Shown: one piece after another, positions 8,208-17,458 of the stretch
Layout of the letters: each line of letters opens with the position of its first letter
How positions within the stretch are numbered: the first letter of the stretch is position 1
Assembly: GCA_017484095.1 (NCBI GenBank)
Contig: JAFUTU010000033.1
Location: 1-64,000 of the forward strand
Reading direction: 5' to 3'
DNA from: Ruminococcus sp.
GTDB taxonomy: Bacteria; Bacillota; Clostridia; Oscillospirales; Ruminococcaceae
DNA length: 64,000 nt
Translations under genes and position numbers: made by a program
Notes under the pieces: generated by a model
What the model saw: only the letters and a program-made list of their open reading frames with translations
Told to the model about the DNA's origin: nothing
The model's database searches: none

Positions 8208-10106
8208 ATGAAAACACAGAGACAGATCGGTATAAAGCAATATAAAGCTGCGGGCTTTGTCGGAGAACAGCAGGAGCTGGTCAGAAATACGGTCATACCT
8301 TATCAGTATGATGTTCTGCGCGATAAAGCAGACACCGAGAAAAGCCATGTTTTTGATAACTTCCGTAACGCTGCTGCATCTCTGTCGGGCGAAGATGTAG
8401 GTGACGGCTTTTACGGAATGGTTTTTCAGGATTCCGATGCAGCTAAGTGGCTCGAGGCTGCTGCGTTTTCAATTGCGACCAAACCTGACAGTGAACTTGA
8501 AGAAAAAGCTGATGAATTGATAGCCCTTATAGCTTCGGCTCAGGATGGTGACGGATATCTGAATACATATTTTACTATTAAAGACAGGAACAAACGCTGG
8601 ACAAACCTTCTGGAAGGACACGAGATGTATTGTTCAGGTCATCTGTTTGAGGCAGGTGCTGCTTACTACGAAGCTACAGGCAAGCGTGAGCTGCTTGAAG
8701 TTTGCTTAAAAAATGCCGAGCACATCTATAACAGATTTGTCACTGATGGAAAAGAAGGATATCCCGGTCACCCTGAGATAGAGCTTGCACTGTTGAAGCT
8801 TTATCGTGCCAGCGGTGATGAGCGTTGCCTTGAGCTTGCAAAGCATTTAATAGATGTCCGTGGAGTTGACCGTGACTTTTATAAAAAAGAAAAGCAGGCA
8901 CGCGACTGGACGGTTTGGGGAAACAATGCTGACGATCACGATTATCAGCAGAATGGTCAGCCTGTCAGACAGCAGAGCGATGCAACGGGTCATGCTGTTA
9001 GAGCTGTATATCTTTATACAGGTATGGCTGATATGGCAGGGGAGACCGATGATGATGAGCTGTTCAAAGCTTGTCAAAGACTGTGGGAGAGCATTACAGC
9101 ACGCCGTATGTACGTTACCGGCGGTATCGGTTCTACCGTTCACGGAGAGGCCTTCTCTGTTGATTATGACTTGCCGTCTGATACTGCATATTCCGAGACT
9201 TGTGCATCTGTCGGTCTTATGTTCTTTGCTTCGCGTATGCTGGAGATCAGACCTTCCGCCGAATATGCCGATGTTATGGAGCAGGCATTCTATAATACAG
9301 TTCTGGCAGGAATGGCTAGAGACGGCAAAAGCTTTTTCTATGTAAATCCTCTCGAGTGCATACCCGGGATATCCGGCGTATCACCAACTCACAGGCACGA
9401 TCTTACTCAGCGCCCCGGTTGGTATTCCTGTGCTTGCTGTCCTCCTAATGTCGCAAGAACTGTTATGTCTTTAGGGCAATATGCTTATGGTGAAAACGAA
9501 GACACTGCTTTTTGCCATATGTATGCAGCAGGGGAGGTAATCTTTAAAAACGGTGTTGAACTGAAATGTGACACTTCTTATCCGTTTGATATGAATGTCA
9601 GATATAAGGCTTTGAAGGGCGGAAAAACAGCGCTCAGGATCCCTCGCTGGAGTACAGAGACTGTCATCAAGCTGAACGGTAAAAAGATCGAACCTGATAT
9701 CAGTGAAGGATATGCTTACATAGCTTTAAATGATGACGATGTTCTCGATATCAGACTTGATTATGAACCGAAACTGATATTTGCGTCAGGTCGTGTTCCT
9801 GAACTAACAGGTAAGGCTTGTATATGCAGAGGTCCCTTGGTTTACTGCTTTGAGGGAGTAGACAATGACGGCGACGTTATGTCTCTTAGGCTGACAAGTG
9901 ATATTGTGACTGAAGTTATCAGAGCTAACGGCTTAGATAATGTGCCTGCTTTGTCTGTCAAGTTGCTGCGCTCAAAGGGTGTTGACAGATTGTATTCACG
10001 TGAAAAGCCAACTCTCACAGATGCTTACGCGACTGCAATACCGTATTTTTGTTGGGCTAACCGCGGTGAGACTCAGATGCGGATTTGGCTGCCGATAGTG
10101 CTTTGA
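8208..10106 (+). CDS. GH127 beta-L-arabinofuranosidase
   Basis: A 632-residue enzyme of the HypBA1/DUF1680 type that releases beta-L-arabinofuranose from arabinooligosaccharides. The zinc and nucleophile cysteines of the family are visible: Glu and Cys in YSETCAS (about residues 330-332) and the Cys pair in WYSCACCPPN (about 407-410). The presumed acid/base Glu lies in STVHGEAF. There is no signal peptide, so it should work in the cytoplasm. I start it at ATG 8208, four bases after AGGAGGG, rather than at the ATG 45 bases upstream, which lies inside the promoter. It is divergent from GH44-GH43, consistent with shared use of arabinose-decorated plant wall glycans. Confidence 0.9.
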   Translation: MKTQRQIGIKQYKAAGFVGEQQELVRNTVIPYQYDVLRDKADTEKSHVFDNFRNAAASLSGEDVGDGFYGMVFQDSDAAKWLEAAAFSIATKPDSELEEKADELIALIASAQDGDGYLNTYFTIKDRNKRWTNLLEGHEMYCSGHLFEAGAAYYEATGKRELLEVCLKNAEHIYNRFVTDGKEGYPGHPEIELALLKLYRASGDERCLELAKHLIDVRGVDRDFYKKEKQARDWTVWGNNADDHDYQQNGQPVRQQSDATGHAVRAVYLYTGMADMAGETDDDELFKACQRLWESITARRMYVTGGIGSTVHGEAFSVDYDLPSDTAYSETCASVGLMFFASRMLEIRPSAEYADVMEQAFYNTVLAGMARDGKSFFYVNPLECIPGISGVSPTHRHDLTQRPGWYSCACCPPNVARTVMSLGQYAYGENEDTAFCHMYAAGEVIFKNGVELKCDTSYPFDMNVRYKALKGGKTALRIPRWSTETVIKLNGKKIEPDISEGYAYIALNDDDVLDIRLDYEPKLIFASGRVPELTGKACICRGPLVYCFEGVDNDGDVMSLRLTSDIVTEVIRANGLDNVPALSVKLLRSKGVDRLYSREKPTLTDAYATAIPYFCWANRGETQMRIWLPIVL

Positions 10107-10110
10107 TATA

Positions 10111-10150
10111 AAAAAAGGCGATACTTTGCTCTTTATAGTATCGCCTTTTT
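10111..10150. terminator. Terminator after GH127
   Basis: AAAAGGCGATAC and GTATCGCCTTTT form a long perfect stem with T-runs on both strands. It ends GH127 and the convergent ABC permease operon. Confidence 0.9.
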
Positions 10151-10176
10151 GATTATTCAAACAGCATCCGTGATCG

Positions 10177-10923
10177 TTATTTTTCTATCCTTTCAATTCC
10201 GTAGGTAAATAGCTTTATACTAATAAAACAAGATAGTATATAAAGCGGAACGGACATCATCACCAGTCTTCCACCCCATGTTTTGATAAAGTCGGTAAAG
10301 CGTATCTTGGTAATAAGATCAAATATCTTTTCTATTACATGGTCACTGCTGCCGATCCAGCTTATGTCAGCAAACATCAGATAGATCACAGTAAAAAGTA
10401 TCAGCCCGAGCATAAGCATACCCTTCACCATTTCACCGGCCTTTTGGCCAATACCAACAATGAACGGAGTTTCAATGGCTCTTATCATTATCTGGATAAA
10501 GAGGAAAATAAGCACAACGCCTGTTACATTCGGGATATCATATTTTGAAAACAGATTTCTTGCCAATATGTTTGCCGATACAGAAACCGTGAACGTTATT
10601 AATGACATTATAAGGACCATTATATACTTTGACACCATCTGCTTGCTTATCCCTCTTGGAGTAGATACAACATAGTATCCCCATTTTTTGCGCTCATCAG
10701 TCTTAAAGTAATTTGATGCCATAGCACCGCTGATAAAAAAAGAACAGGCTGAAAAAGAAAACATAAGTATCTGAAAAAGCACTCCCAGATCTGTTATTGC
10801 AGCATCAACATCGTCACCAACAAACAGCATAAATACCATTGCATTGAAGAGTACCAGAACGAGTAGCAGCGTTCTGATCGTCTTTTTGTTTGTAGCAAAA
10901 TCTTTATACAGATAGCCAAGCAT
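10177..10923 (-). CDS. ABC-2 type transporter permease
   Basis: A 248-residue integral membrane protein with about six hydrophobic segments, the last gene of the GntR-ATPase-permease-permease operon. The N-terminus (MLGYLYKDFATNKKTIRTLLL) is typical of ABC-2 permeases. The ATG at 10923 overlaps the stop of the preceding permease by one base (TAATG), so translation is coupled. The longer frame upstream starts inside the neighbouring gene and is rejected. Substrate unknown; the operon type often moves antimicrobial peptides or other hydrophobic compounds. Confidence 0.8.
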   Translation of the reverse strand: MLGYLYKDFATNKKTIRTLLLVLVLFNAMVFMLFVGDDVDAAITDLGVLFQILMFSFSACSFFISGAMASNYFKTDERKKWGYYVVSTPRGISKQMVSKYIMVLIMSLITFTVSVSANILARNLFSKYDIPNVTGVVLIFLFIQIMIRAIETPFIVGIGQKAGEMVKGMLMLGLILFTVIYLMFADISWIGSSDHVIEKIFDLITKIRFTDFIKTWGGRLVMMSVPLYILSCFISIKLFTYGIERIEK

Positions 10924-11708
10924 TATTTTTCCCTCCTTCTGAGAGCCATTACACTCAGTGCATAGAATAACATTCCTAAAGCGATGAGTATAAGAGGAAC
11001 AGACCACCATAAATTATCCTTTATTGTCTCTCCCAGCCTGGTAATGTGCTTTTCAAATTCCACGCTTGCTTCCGGCGGCCAGTTATCCTGGTCGTCAAGC
11101 TTATAGCCTCTGCTTTCATAAAAGTGCGTTATATATTGACCTATACATAAAAAGATGCCAAAGTATAATCCCATATATATGCAACAAAGAACGGTCCGTG
11201 CTTTTGTGGTGCTGCCTTTAAAGAGCAGCATAAAAAACTTGTTTAGCCCGAGTATAACAAAGCACAAAGCACCGATACCCAGAATGATAAACAGCATTCT
11301 ATAATCGAATTTATCTCCGTACAGACCAAGAGCTATAAAATAAACAATAAAGTTTATTACTGTTGCAGCAGCAAATAACAAAGCATTATAGATGTATGAA
11401 GCTCCAATTATCTGCTTTTCGCTAAGAGGCAGGGTATAGGCATATACGTTCCATTTGCTGGCTATATCGCTCTTTGTGTTGTTTGTCATTACTGATGCAT
11501 AAAGAATAAAAGCAAGACCAAGCGGCATTATGTAATATAAAGTTAGCTCTGTTGTTTTAATGGTATTCTCAGGCAGCTTTCCGATATTTCCGTAAAGTAT
11601 CGACAGCTTAACGAGCGCAAACATGATAAAGGCGATCAGATATGTCACAAGACCCAAAATAGTGATCTTTTTTGAAAGAAAAAGCTCTTTTATCATAATA
11701 CCTTTCAT
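10923..11708 (-). CDS. ABC-2 type transporter permease
   Basis: A 261-residue permease with about six transmembrane helices and an extracytoplasmic stretch near residue 195-225 (EASVEFEKHITRL). ATG 11708 is chosen because GGAG lies eight bases upstream and the codon overlaps the ATPase stop (TGATG); a GTG nine bases earlier lies on the ribosome site itself. It is probably one of two different permease subunits used by the same ATPase. Confidence 0.8.
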   Translation of the reverse strand: MKGIMIKELFLSKKITILGLVTYLIAFIMFALVKLSILYGNIGKLPENTIKTTELTLYYIMPLGLAFILYASVMTNNTKSDIASKWNVYAYTLPLSEKQIIGASYIYNALLFAAATVINFIVYFIALGLYGDKFDYRMLFIILGIGALCFVILGLNKFFMLLFKGSTTKARTVLCCIYMGLYFGIFLCIGQYITHFYESRGYKLDDQDNWPPEASVEFEKHITRLGETIKDNLWWSVPLILIALGMLFYALSVMALRRREK

Positions 11709-12586
11709 CAGCCCCACTCCTTTTTATCTCTGTTTACATAGTAAAGCATGATCTCTTCAAGTGTTGCAGAGTCTATAACTGCTCCTGAATACTTCTTTTC
11801 GCAGGCAGCCCGGTCACTTATAAGCGCTTCGGCTCCGAAATCAGTTAATCTGGCGCTGACTATATCGTTTTTGTCAAGATCAGAATAATCCTTCTTAGAG
11901 CACTTTATGATACCATGCGAGCTAAGGATATCATCTTTGTAGCCGGTCAGAAGAAGCTTGCCTCTGTCAATGAAAGTAACGCTGTCTGCGATCTTTTCAA
12001 GGTCAGACGTTATATGTGAAGACATAAGAATAGAATTGTTTTCATCCTGCAAAAATTCAAGAAAGATATCGAGTATCTCATTTCTTACAACAGGGTCAAG
12101 ACCTGTCGTAGCTTCATCCATAATAAGCAGCTTTGCATTGTGTGAAAGGGCAGCCGCTATCTGGAGCTTCATTTTCATACCCTTTGAAAACTTGGCAAAT
12201 CTCTTCTTTGAAGGCAGCGCAAATCTGTCTAGATATCCCTGAAAGGTTTCTGTGCTCCACTGAGAAAAAATGTTTTTCAGCACCTTATTGAGCTGATTTG
12301 CATTAAGCTCTTCATGAAAGGGGAGCTCGTCAAAAACAGCTGATATATCTTTTTTTATAGTATTTTCTTCTTTGATATGATCGAGCCCAAAGATGTTTAT
12401 GCTGCCAGCGTCAGGTTTTATTATATTAAGTATAGTATTGATAGTAGTTGATTTGCCTGCACCGTTTTGTCCGACAAAGCCCATAATACTGCCCTTTGGT
12501 ACATTAAAGCTAAGCTTGTCAAGCGTAAATCCATCATATCTTTTAGTCAGATCCTTTATCTCGATAGCATTATTATATTCAGTCAT
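11708..12586 (-). CDS. ABC transporter ATP-binding protein
   Basis: A 292-residue nucleotide-binding subunit, YtrB-like. It has Walker A GQNGAGKST, a divergent signature FSKGMKMKLQ, Walker B LLIMDEAT with the catalytic Glu, and the H-loop SSHI. A variable region of about 75 residues follows the ATPase core. The ribosome site GGAGGAG lies in the last codons of the GntR gene, so the regulator and ATPase are coupled. It powers the two downstream permeases. Confidence 0.9.
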   Translation of the reverse strand: MTEYNNAIEIKDLTKRYDGFTLDKLSFNVPKGSIMGFVGQNGAGKSTTINTILNIIKPDAGSINIFGLDHIKEENTIKKDISAVFDELPFHEELNANQLNKVLKNIFSQWSTETFQGYLDRFALPSKKRFAKFSKGMKMKLQIAAALSHNAKLLIMDEATTGLDPVVRNEILDIFLEFLQDENNSILMSSHITSDLEKIADSVTFIDRGKLLLTGYKDDILSSHGIIKCSKKDYSDLDKNDIVSARLTDFGAEALISDRAACEKKYSGAVIDSATLEEIMLYYVNRDKKEWG

Positions 12587-12587
12587 T

Positions 12588-12962
12588 TTATTCTCCTCCG
12601 TAAATAATGTCTAACAGTTCATGCAGTTCAGATACATCAACTCCACCAAGCTTTGCCTTCTCGCAGGCTGTTGATATAAGCTCCTCAGCCTGCCTTAGGT
12701 ACTCCTCGCGCAGCAGTTCTTTGTTCTGAGCCTTTACAAAGCTGCCCCTGCCCGTGAATGATTCGATAAAACCATCACGTTCAAGCTCTTCATAAGCCCT
12801 TTTTGTGGTTATTACGCTTATTCTTAGCGCCTGAGCAAGAGCTCTCATCGAAGGAAGGGCGTCCCCTTCTTTCAGATTTCCGCTCATGATCTGTTCCTTC
12901 ACCTGAGATACGATCTGTTCGTAGATCGGCTCATTTGACGAATTTGAAATTACAATATCCAT
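12588..12962 (-). CDS. GntR-family regulator, YtrA subfamily
   Basis: A 124-residue repressor. The N-terminal winged helix (EPIYEQIVSQVKEQIMSGNL, then LPSMRALAQALRISVITTKR and DGFIESFTGRGSFV) matches the GntR family. The short C-terminal helical tail of about 45 residues instead of a ligand domain is the mark of the YtrA subfamily, whose members usually control their own ABC-transporter operon. The start is ATG 12962; a longer frame reaching 13013 would be translated from the operator. It is the first gene of the ABC operon, and the inverted-repeat operator overlaps its promoter. Confidence 0.85.
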   Translation of the reverse strand: MDIVISNSSNEPIYEQIVSQVKEQIMSGNLKEGDALPSMRALAQALRISVITTKRAYEELERDGFIESFTGRGSFVKAQNKELLREEYLRQAEELISTACEKAKLGGVDVSELHELLDIIYGGE

Positions 12963-12976
12963 GCGATCACCCAAAT

Positions 12977-13024
12977 GTGTATATCTGATATATACACTAT
13001 ATACTATATACACAAGTTTGTCAA
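12977..13024 (-). promoter_or_regulatory. Promoter overlapped by a YtrA-type operator
   Basis: On the minus strand TTGACA (13024-13019), 17 bases, TATAGT (13001-12996). The region 12977-13013 is built of GTGTATA/TATACAC half-sites: one pair at 12977-12997 around a short centre, and a further TATACAC at its right end (13007-13013). Such a site covering the -10 box would allow autorepression by the GntR protein encoded just downstream. Confidence 0.65.
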
Positions 13025-13073
13025 GGGCTTTTGCAAAATTTCTTAAAATATATCAGAATAAATAGTTCTGCAC

Positions 13074-13102
13074 TTGAAATTTATATGGAACTGTGGTATA
13101 AT
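13074..13102 (+). promoter_or_regulatory. Promoter of the MetRS paralogue
   Basis: TTGAAA (13074) and TATAAT (13097) with a 17-base spacer, 31 bases before the start codon. No T-box-like leader fits in the short leader. Confidence 0.7.
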
Positions 13103-13132
13103 AATCTGGTATAAAATGCGAAAGGTGATCTT

Positions 13133-15148
13133 ATGGGAGAAAAAAACAAGGATAAGAAAAATTTTGATATACCGCGTCCTAGCTTTCCAAAAAGAGCTGT
13201 TATCACAGGCGGTATGCCTTACGGTAATAAAGAACTGCATTTCGGTCATGTTGGCGGAATGCTCGTATTTGCTGACACTTATGCCAGATTTCTTCGTGAT
13301 AGGATAGGCAAAGATAACGTGATTTTCGTTACAGGTACAGACTGTTATGGTTCTCCTATCGCTGAGGGCTGGAGAAAAAAAGTCGAAACAGGCGAATTCA
13401 GCGGCAGTCTTGAGGACTTTGTAAGTGCTAATCATAATAAGCAGGCTAAGACCCTTGAACTGTATAGTATCGCACCCGATCTGTTTGCAGCATCTGGCCT
13501 TGGAAGATCAAAACAAGTACATTCCGAAGTCAGCGAATGGTTTTTGAACTCTCTTTATAAAAAAGGTCAGCTTGAGAAGATATCTACTATGCAGTTTTTC
13601 GACGAAAAGGCAGGAGTTTTTCTTAACGGTAGACAGGTAATAGGTAAGTGTCCTGTTGAGGGCTGTACCTCAGAAAGGGGTTATGCAGACGAATGTGATC
13701 TCGGTCATCAGTATATGCCTGAAAACCTTATAGATCCTATCAGTACGCTGACGGGTGAAAAGCCTGTTATGAGACCTGTTAACAACTGGTATTTCAAGCT
13801 TTGCGATTATGAAGAGCTTTTAAAAGAATGGGTAACAGAGCTGCAAAAGCGTAAAGATATAAGACCAGTAGTATGGAAGACTATTTCTGAATTCTTAAAA
13901 CCGCCTGTTATTTATATAAAGCGTGAATTTGAGGATAAGTATTTTTCTGTTAAAGATAAATTGCCTGAGCACGAGTATCTCGAAGAGCCTAAGAAGCCAT
14001 CGTTTACGATAGCATTTACAAAGCTTACTGACTGTGAACAGTCATGCAGGGTACTGACCGATAATGGTATCAGATACAGAACAGGAAAAAAGCTGGTTCC
14101 ATTCAGATTGACAGGCAACATTGAATGGGGCGTACCTGCTCCTGATTTTGAGAATGACGGCGATGCGCTTACCGTTTGGGTATGGCCCGAATCATTATGG
14201 GCTCCGATATCTTTTACTCAGACCTATCTTGAACAGCAGGGCAGACCCAGAGAAGACTGGAAGGATTATTGGTGCAGTAAAGACTCTGTAGTTTATCAGT
14301 TCATCGGTCAGGATAATATATACTTTTATGGCATAGCTGAACCTGCAATGTGGATGGCTCAGCAGGAAAGTTCTGAAAAAGCATCTTCACCTGATGACGG
14401 TGAGCTGCAAATGCCCGTTATAGTTGCAAATCATCATATACTGTTTCTTGATAAGAAAGCTTCCAGTTCCGGAGCAGTTAAACCGCCTATGGCTGATGAG
14501 CTGCTTGACTACTACACGGCAGAGCAGCTGCGTATGCATTGGCTCGGCCTTGGTCTTGGTCAAAGATCTGTAAGCTTTATGCCTAAGCCATATAACCCAG
14601 ATGCCAAGCCTGAAGATACCGATCCCGTAGTTAAGGACGGACTTCTTCTTTCAAATGTATATAACAGGATCATAAGAACAGCTTTCTATACTCTGCAAAA
14701 AGAGTTGGACGGTATTTTACCTGAGAACGAACCTTCAGATAAGATACTTGCTGACGGCAAGAAGGCTGTACTCGATTATGAAAGGCATATGTCAAGGTTT
14801 GCTTTTCACCAGTGTATCTATGTTCTTGACAGCTATATCAGAAACGGCAGCAAGTATATGTCAAAGGCTTTGAAGCCTAACGAGCAGTCTCCTGATGAGC
14901 TGAAACAGGCGCTGGCTGATGTTTTCTATATTATCAGAATAGCAGGTATACTTCTTCACCCGATCGTACCTGAAGGGACCGAAAAGCTCAGAGAATATCT
15001 GAGGCTTGATGAAAGCATCTGGTCTTGGGAGCGTATTTTTGAGCCTTTTACAAGCTTTGCTCAAAAGGATCATAAGCTAAAATTCCTCCCTCCGAGGACG
15101 GATTTCTTCACCAGGCATCCGAGTCAGTTCGAGCAGACAAATGATTAG
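13133..15148 (+). CDS. Class I tRNA ligase, divergent methionyl-tRNA synthetase paralogue
   Basis: A 671-residue protein with the class I synthetase fold of MetRS: the HIGH-type box ELHFGHVGG near residue 35, the connective-peptide zinc region (GKCPVEGC... ADECDLGH), and the MetRS-like FIGQDNIYFY segment. The KMSKS loop expected after LFLD reads KKASSSG, so the second lysine is lost. There is no C-terminal EMAP/tRNA-binding domain. A complete metG with an intact KMSKS lies at 51117-53102. This gene may be an accessory or resistance synthetase, or may have a non-translational role. The start has an AAAGGTGATCTT site. CapA follows 16 bases later, probably in the same transcript. Confidence 0.8.
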   Translation: MGEKNKDKKNFDIPRPSFPKRAVITGGMPYGNKELHFGHVGGMLVFADTYARFLRDRIGKDNVIFVTGTDCYGSPIAEGWRKKVETGEFSGSLEDFVSANHNKQAKTLELYSIAPDLFAASGLGRSKQVHSEVSEWFLNSLYKKGQLEKISTMQFFDEKAGVFLNGRQVIGKCPVEGCTSERGYADECDLGHQYMPENLIDPISTLTGEKPVMRPVNNWYFKLCDYEELLKEWVTELQKRKDIRPVVWKTISEFLKPPVIYIKREFEDKYFSVKDKLPEHEYLEEPKKPSFTIAFTKLTDCEQSCRVLTDNGIRYRTGKKLVPFRLTGNIEWGVPAPDFENDGDALTVWVWPESLWAPISFTQTYLEQQGRPREDWKDYWCSKDSVVYQFIGQDNIYFYGIAEPAMWMAQQESSEKASSPDDGELQMPVIVANHHILFLDKKASSSGAVKPPMADELLDYYTAEQLRMHWLGLGLGQRSVSFMPKPYNPDAKPEDTDPVVKDGLLLSNVYNRIIRTAFYTLQKELDGILPENEPSDKILADGKKAVLDYERHMSRFAFHQCIYVLDSYIRNGSKYMSKALKPNEQSPDELKQALADVFYIIRIAGILLHPIVPEGTEKLREYLRLDESIWSWERIFEPFTSFAQKDHKLKFLPPRTDFFTRHPSQFEQTND

Positions 15149-15164
15149 AGAACGGAGGCAAGCA

Positions 15165-16412
15165 ATGAATATTAGAAAAATCAAAACCGGTGTTCTCGCA
15201 GCAGTGCTTTGTTTGAGCTTCTCCTCTTGTGGACAGAAGGTTGACGATACAGACCCCGATGCAGTTTATAAACCGCAGTCGCAGGCAGCAACAGCCAGCA
15301 GCGCTGCATCTAATAAATCAACTGAATCTTCTGATAAAAAACAAACAGAAGACTCTCAGGAAGAAGAGAAGAAAACAGGCACTACCTCTGTACACCTTGT
15401 ATGTGCGGGAGATAACCTTATCCACGATAATATTTACGTAGATGCGCAAAATGATGACGGCTCCTACGATTTTTCCAAGTGCTATGCCCCCTGTAAGAGA
15501 CTTCTCGAAGGTGCAGACATAGCTATCCTTAATCAGGAGACTCTTGTAAATGATGCCTTTGAGCCTTCTACTTACCCGATATTTTCAACGCCGACAGAGG
15601 ACGGAGATGCGGTAGTAGATCTTGGCTTTAACGTTATTTCAATGAGTAATAACCATGTTCTTGACAAGGGCGCGGAAGGTCTTCTGAATTCGCTTGATTA
15701 TTGGGATTCAAAGGGCGTTATTCATTACGGTGCTTACAGAGACGAGGAAGACTCCGAGACGATACGTACAACTGAGATCAACGGTATCAAGTTTGCCTTT
15801 CTTGGCTATATGGAACACACTAACGGTTTCTTTCTTGACGGTGATGAGGGCAAGGTAGTTTATCTCGGTGATACAGAAACGGTAAAAAGGCAGATACAAG
15901 AAGCAGACAAAATTGCAGATGTTGTAGTTGTTTCCTGTCATTACGGTACTGAAATAATGAATGAGATAAATGATATGCAGGTAACACTTACACCTCAGCT
16001 CGTAGAATGGGGAGCAGATCTCATTATCGGCACTCAGGCTCACGCATTGTCTACCTGTGAGTATCTTGACAAGCCCGATGGCGGTAAGGCATTTGTTTAT
16101 TACGGACTTGGCAATTTCTTCTCAACAATGTACGATACTAAGTCGTTAGTCGGTATTGTCGGCGATCTTGACATCGTCAAGAATTATGATACTGATGAAA
16201 TAACAATTGAGAATGTCAAAGCTATCCCTGTAATATCTCACTTTGAGGCGACCTACTATGATTCAATGTGGTATAACTGCGCTGTATATCCTATGAACGA
16301 TTATACAGATGATCTTATGAACAAGAATTTTATGCATTGGGACGGCTTCAACTGGGATTCGGTAAATCAGTGCCTATCTTACGTTCCTGAGGAATTCCTT
16401 TCTATAGAGTAA
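15165..16412 (+). CDS. CapA-family lipoprotein (PGA_cap metallophosphoesterase fold)
   Basis: A 415-residue lipoprotein. A signal sequence ends in the lipobox LSFSSC (Cys about residue 22), followed by a Ser/Lys/Gln/Glu-rich linker to about residue 80. The CapA domain has the expected metal-binding motifs: CAGDNLIHD, NQET, SNNHVLDKG and SCHYGTE, ending with the GTQAHAL segment. CapA proteins belong to poly-gamma-glutamate systems, but no capBC genes are seen, so a general surface phosphoesterase role is as likely. ATG 15165 has ACGGAGG eight bases upstream; the ATG at 15141 overlaps the previous gene and lacks a site. Confidence 0.85.
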   Translation: MNIRKIKTGVLAAVLCLSFSSCGQKVDDTDPDAVYKPQSQAATASSAASNKSTESSDKKQTEDSQEEEKKTGTTSVHLVCAGDNLIHDNIYVDAQNDDGSYDFSKCYAPCKRLLEGADIAILNQETLVNDAFEPSTYPIFSTPTEDGDAVVDLGFNVISMSNNHVLDKGAEGLLNSLDYWDSKGVIHYGAYRDEEDSETIRTTEINGIKFAFLGYMEHTNGFFLDGDEGKVVYLGDTETVKRQIQEADKIADVVVVSCHYGTEIMNEINDMQVTLTPQLVEWGADLIIGTQAHALSTCEYLDKPDGGKAFVYYGLGNFFSTMYDTKSLVGIVGDLDIVKNYDTDEITIENVKAIPVISHFEATYYDSMWYNCAVYPMNDYTDDLMNKNFMHWDGFNWDSVNQCLSYVPEEFLSIE

Positions 16413-16419
16413 AAAATTA

Positions 16420-16449
16420 AGCACTCGCTTTTCGGCGAGTGCTTTTTTA
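16420..16449. terminator. Terminator after CapA
   Basis: AGCACTCGC and GCGAGTGCT with a T-run; it lies between the convergent CapA and Gfo/Idh genes. Confidence 0.9.
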
Positions 16450-17433
16450 TCATTCGTTCGGATACAACATTTTCCAGTCTTTTCTGCAGGTATCCATCAT
16501 TGTCATTACAGCTAAAGTTGATGAATGCGGCACAAGTGAGCTTTCTGTCAGGCCTGAATTAAGACACCTGTGTACCTCTTCTATTTCATATTCATATCCG
16601 TTGATCCTATTTTCGATAATTGACTTCTCGATGACTTTTCCGTTGTGATCCAGCAATGACACCTCACAGGTGCAGAAGAACCAGTCTCCGAAGAGTATCG
16701 AGCCTTTACTGCCGCAGATCACTGCGTTATTCCTGTTAGGTATCTCAAAGCCTGTATTAACACTGGCGTAGGCATTTTCATAATCAAGAAGTATGCTGTT
16801 ACTGAGATCGACTCCGTCTCTGCCAATGTGAGCATTGCTAGTTATTTTTACCGGTTCTCTGCCAAGAAAATCACTAACAAGCGTAAGCGGATAGACAGCA
16901 AGATCTAATAGAGCTCCTCCTCCGCATTCAGGTGAAAACAATCTGTCATTCGGATCGTATTCAACAAGATTGCAAAAATCAGCTTTTATGTATTCAGGTG
17001 CACCAATTCTTCCGCTGTTGAACCATTCGATCGCCTTTAGGTAAGTCGGTCTGCATTTCATCCACATCGCTTCCATGAAGAACAAGCCTTTTTCTTTAGT
17101 GGCAGATATCATTTGCTCAGCCTGTGAACAGTTTAATCCAACTGATTTTTCGCATAATACATTTTTACCATTCTCGATACACAGCATCACATCTGCAAAG
17201 TGACTGCTCATCGGCGTTGCTATGTAAACAACATCAATATTTTTATCCTCTGCAAGTTCACGGTAGCTGCCGTATGCTTTTTCAAATCCGAATTCTTCAG
17301 CAAAACTTTTAGCTTTAGCCTTAGACCTAGAGCCTACAGCATAAAGCACTGCATCATCGCAGCCTTTCAGCGCCTCCGCAAACGTGTGTGCGATCCGTCC
17401 AGTCCCTATTACAGCCCAATTGTATTTTTTCAT
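16450..17433 (-). CDS. Gfo/Idh/MocA-family NAD(P)-dependent oxidoreductase
   Basis: A 327-residue oxidoreductase. The Rossmann motif VIGTGRIAHTF is at residues 7-17, the EKSVGLN segment matches the EKP substrate-side motif, and GGGALLDLAVYPL matches the family's GG..D.G.Y motif. Members oxidise or reduce sugars, inositols or trans-dihydrodiols; the substrate cannot be told. ATG 17433 follows AAAGGAGCCGTTAAA; the longer frame has 20 extra residues that overlap the upstream spacer. It lies 25 bases after a lipoprotein gene and may share its transcript. Confidence 0.85.
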   Translation of the reverse strand: MKKYNWAVIGTGRIAHTFAEALKGCDDAVLYAVGSRSKAKAKSFAEEFGFEKAYGSYRELAEDKNIDVVYIATPMSSHFADVMLCIENGKNVLCEKSVGLNCSQAEQMISATKEKGLFFMEAMWMKCRPTYLKAIEWFNSGRIGAPEYIKADFCNLVEYDPNDRLFSPECGGGALLDLAVYPLTLVSDFLGREPVKITSNAHIGRDGVDLSNSILLDYENAYASVNTGFEIPNRNNAVICGSKGSILFGDWFFCTCEVSLLDHNGKVIEKSIIENRINGYEYEIEEVHRCLNSGLTESSLVPHSSTLAVMTMMDTCRKDWKMLYPNE

Positions 17434-17458
17434 TTTAACGGCTCCTTTATATTTTATT

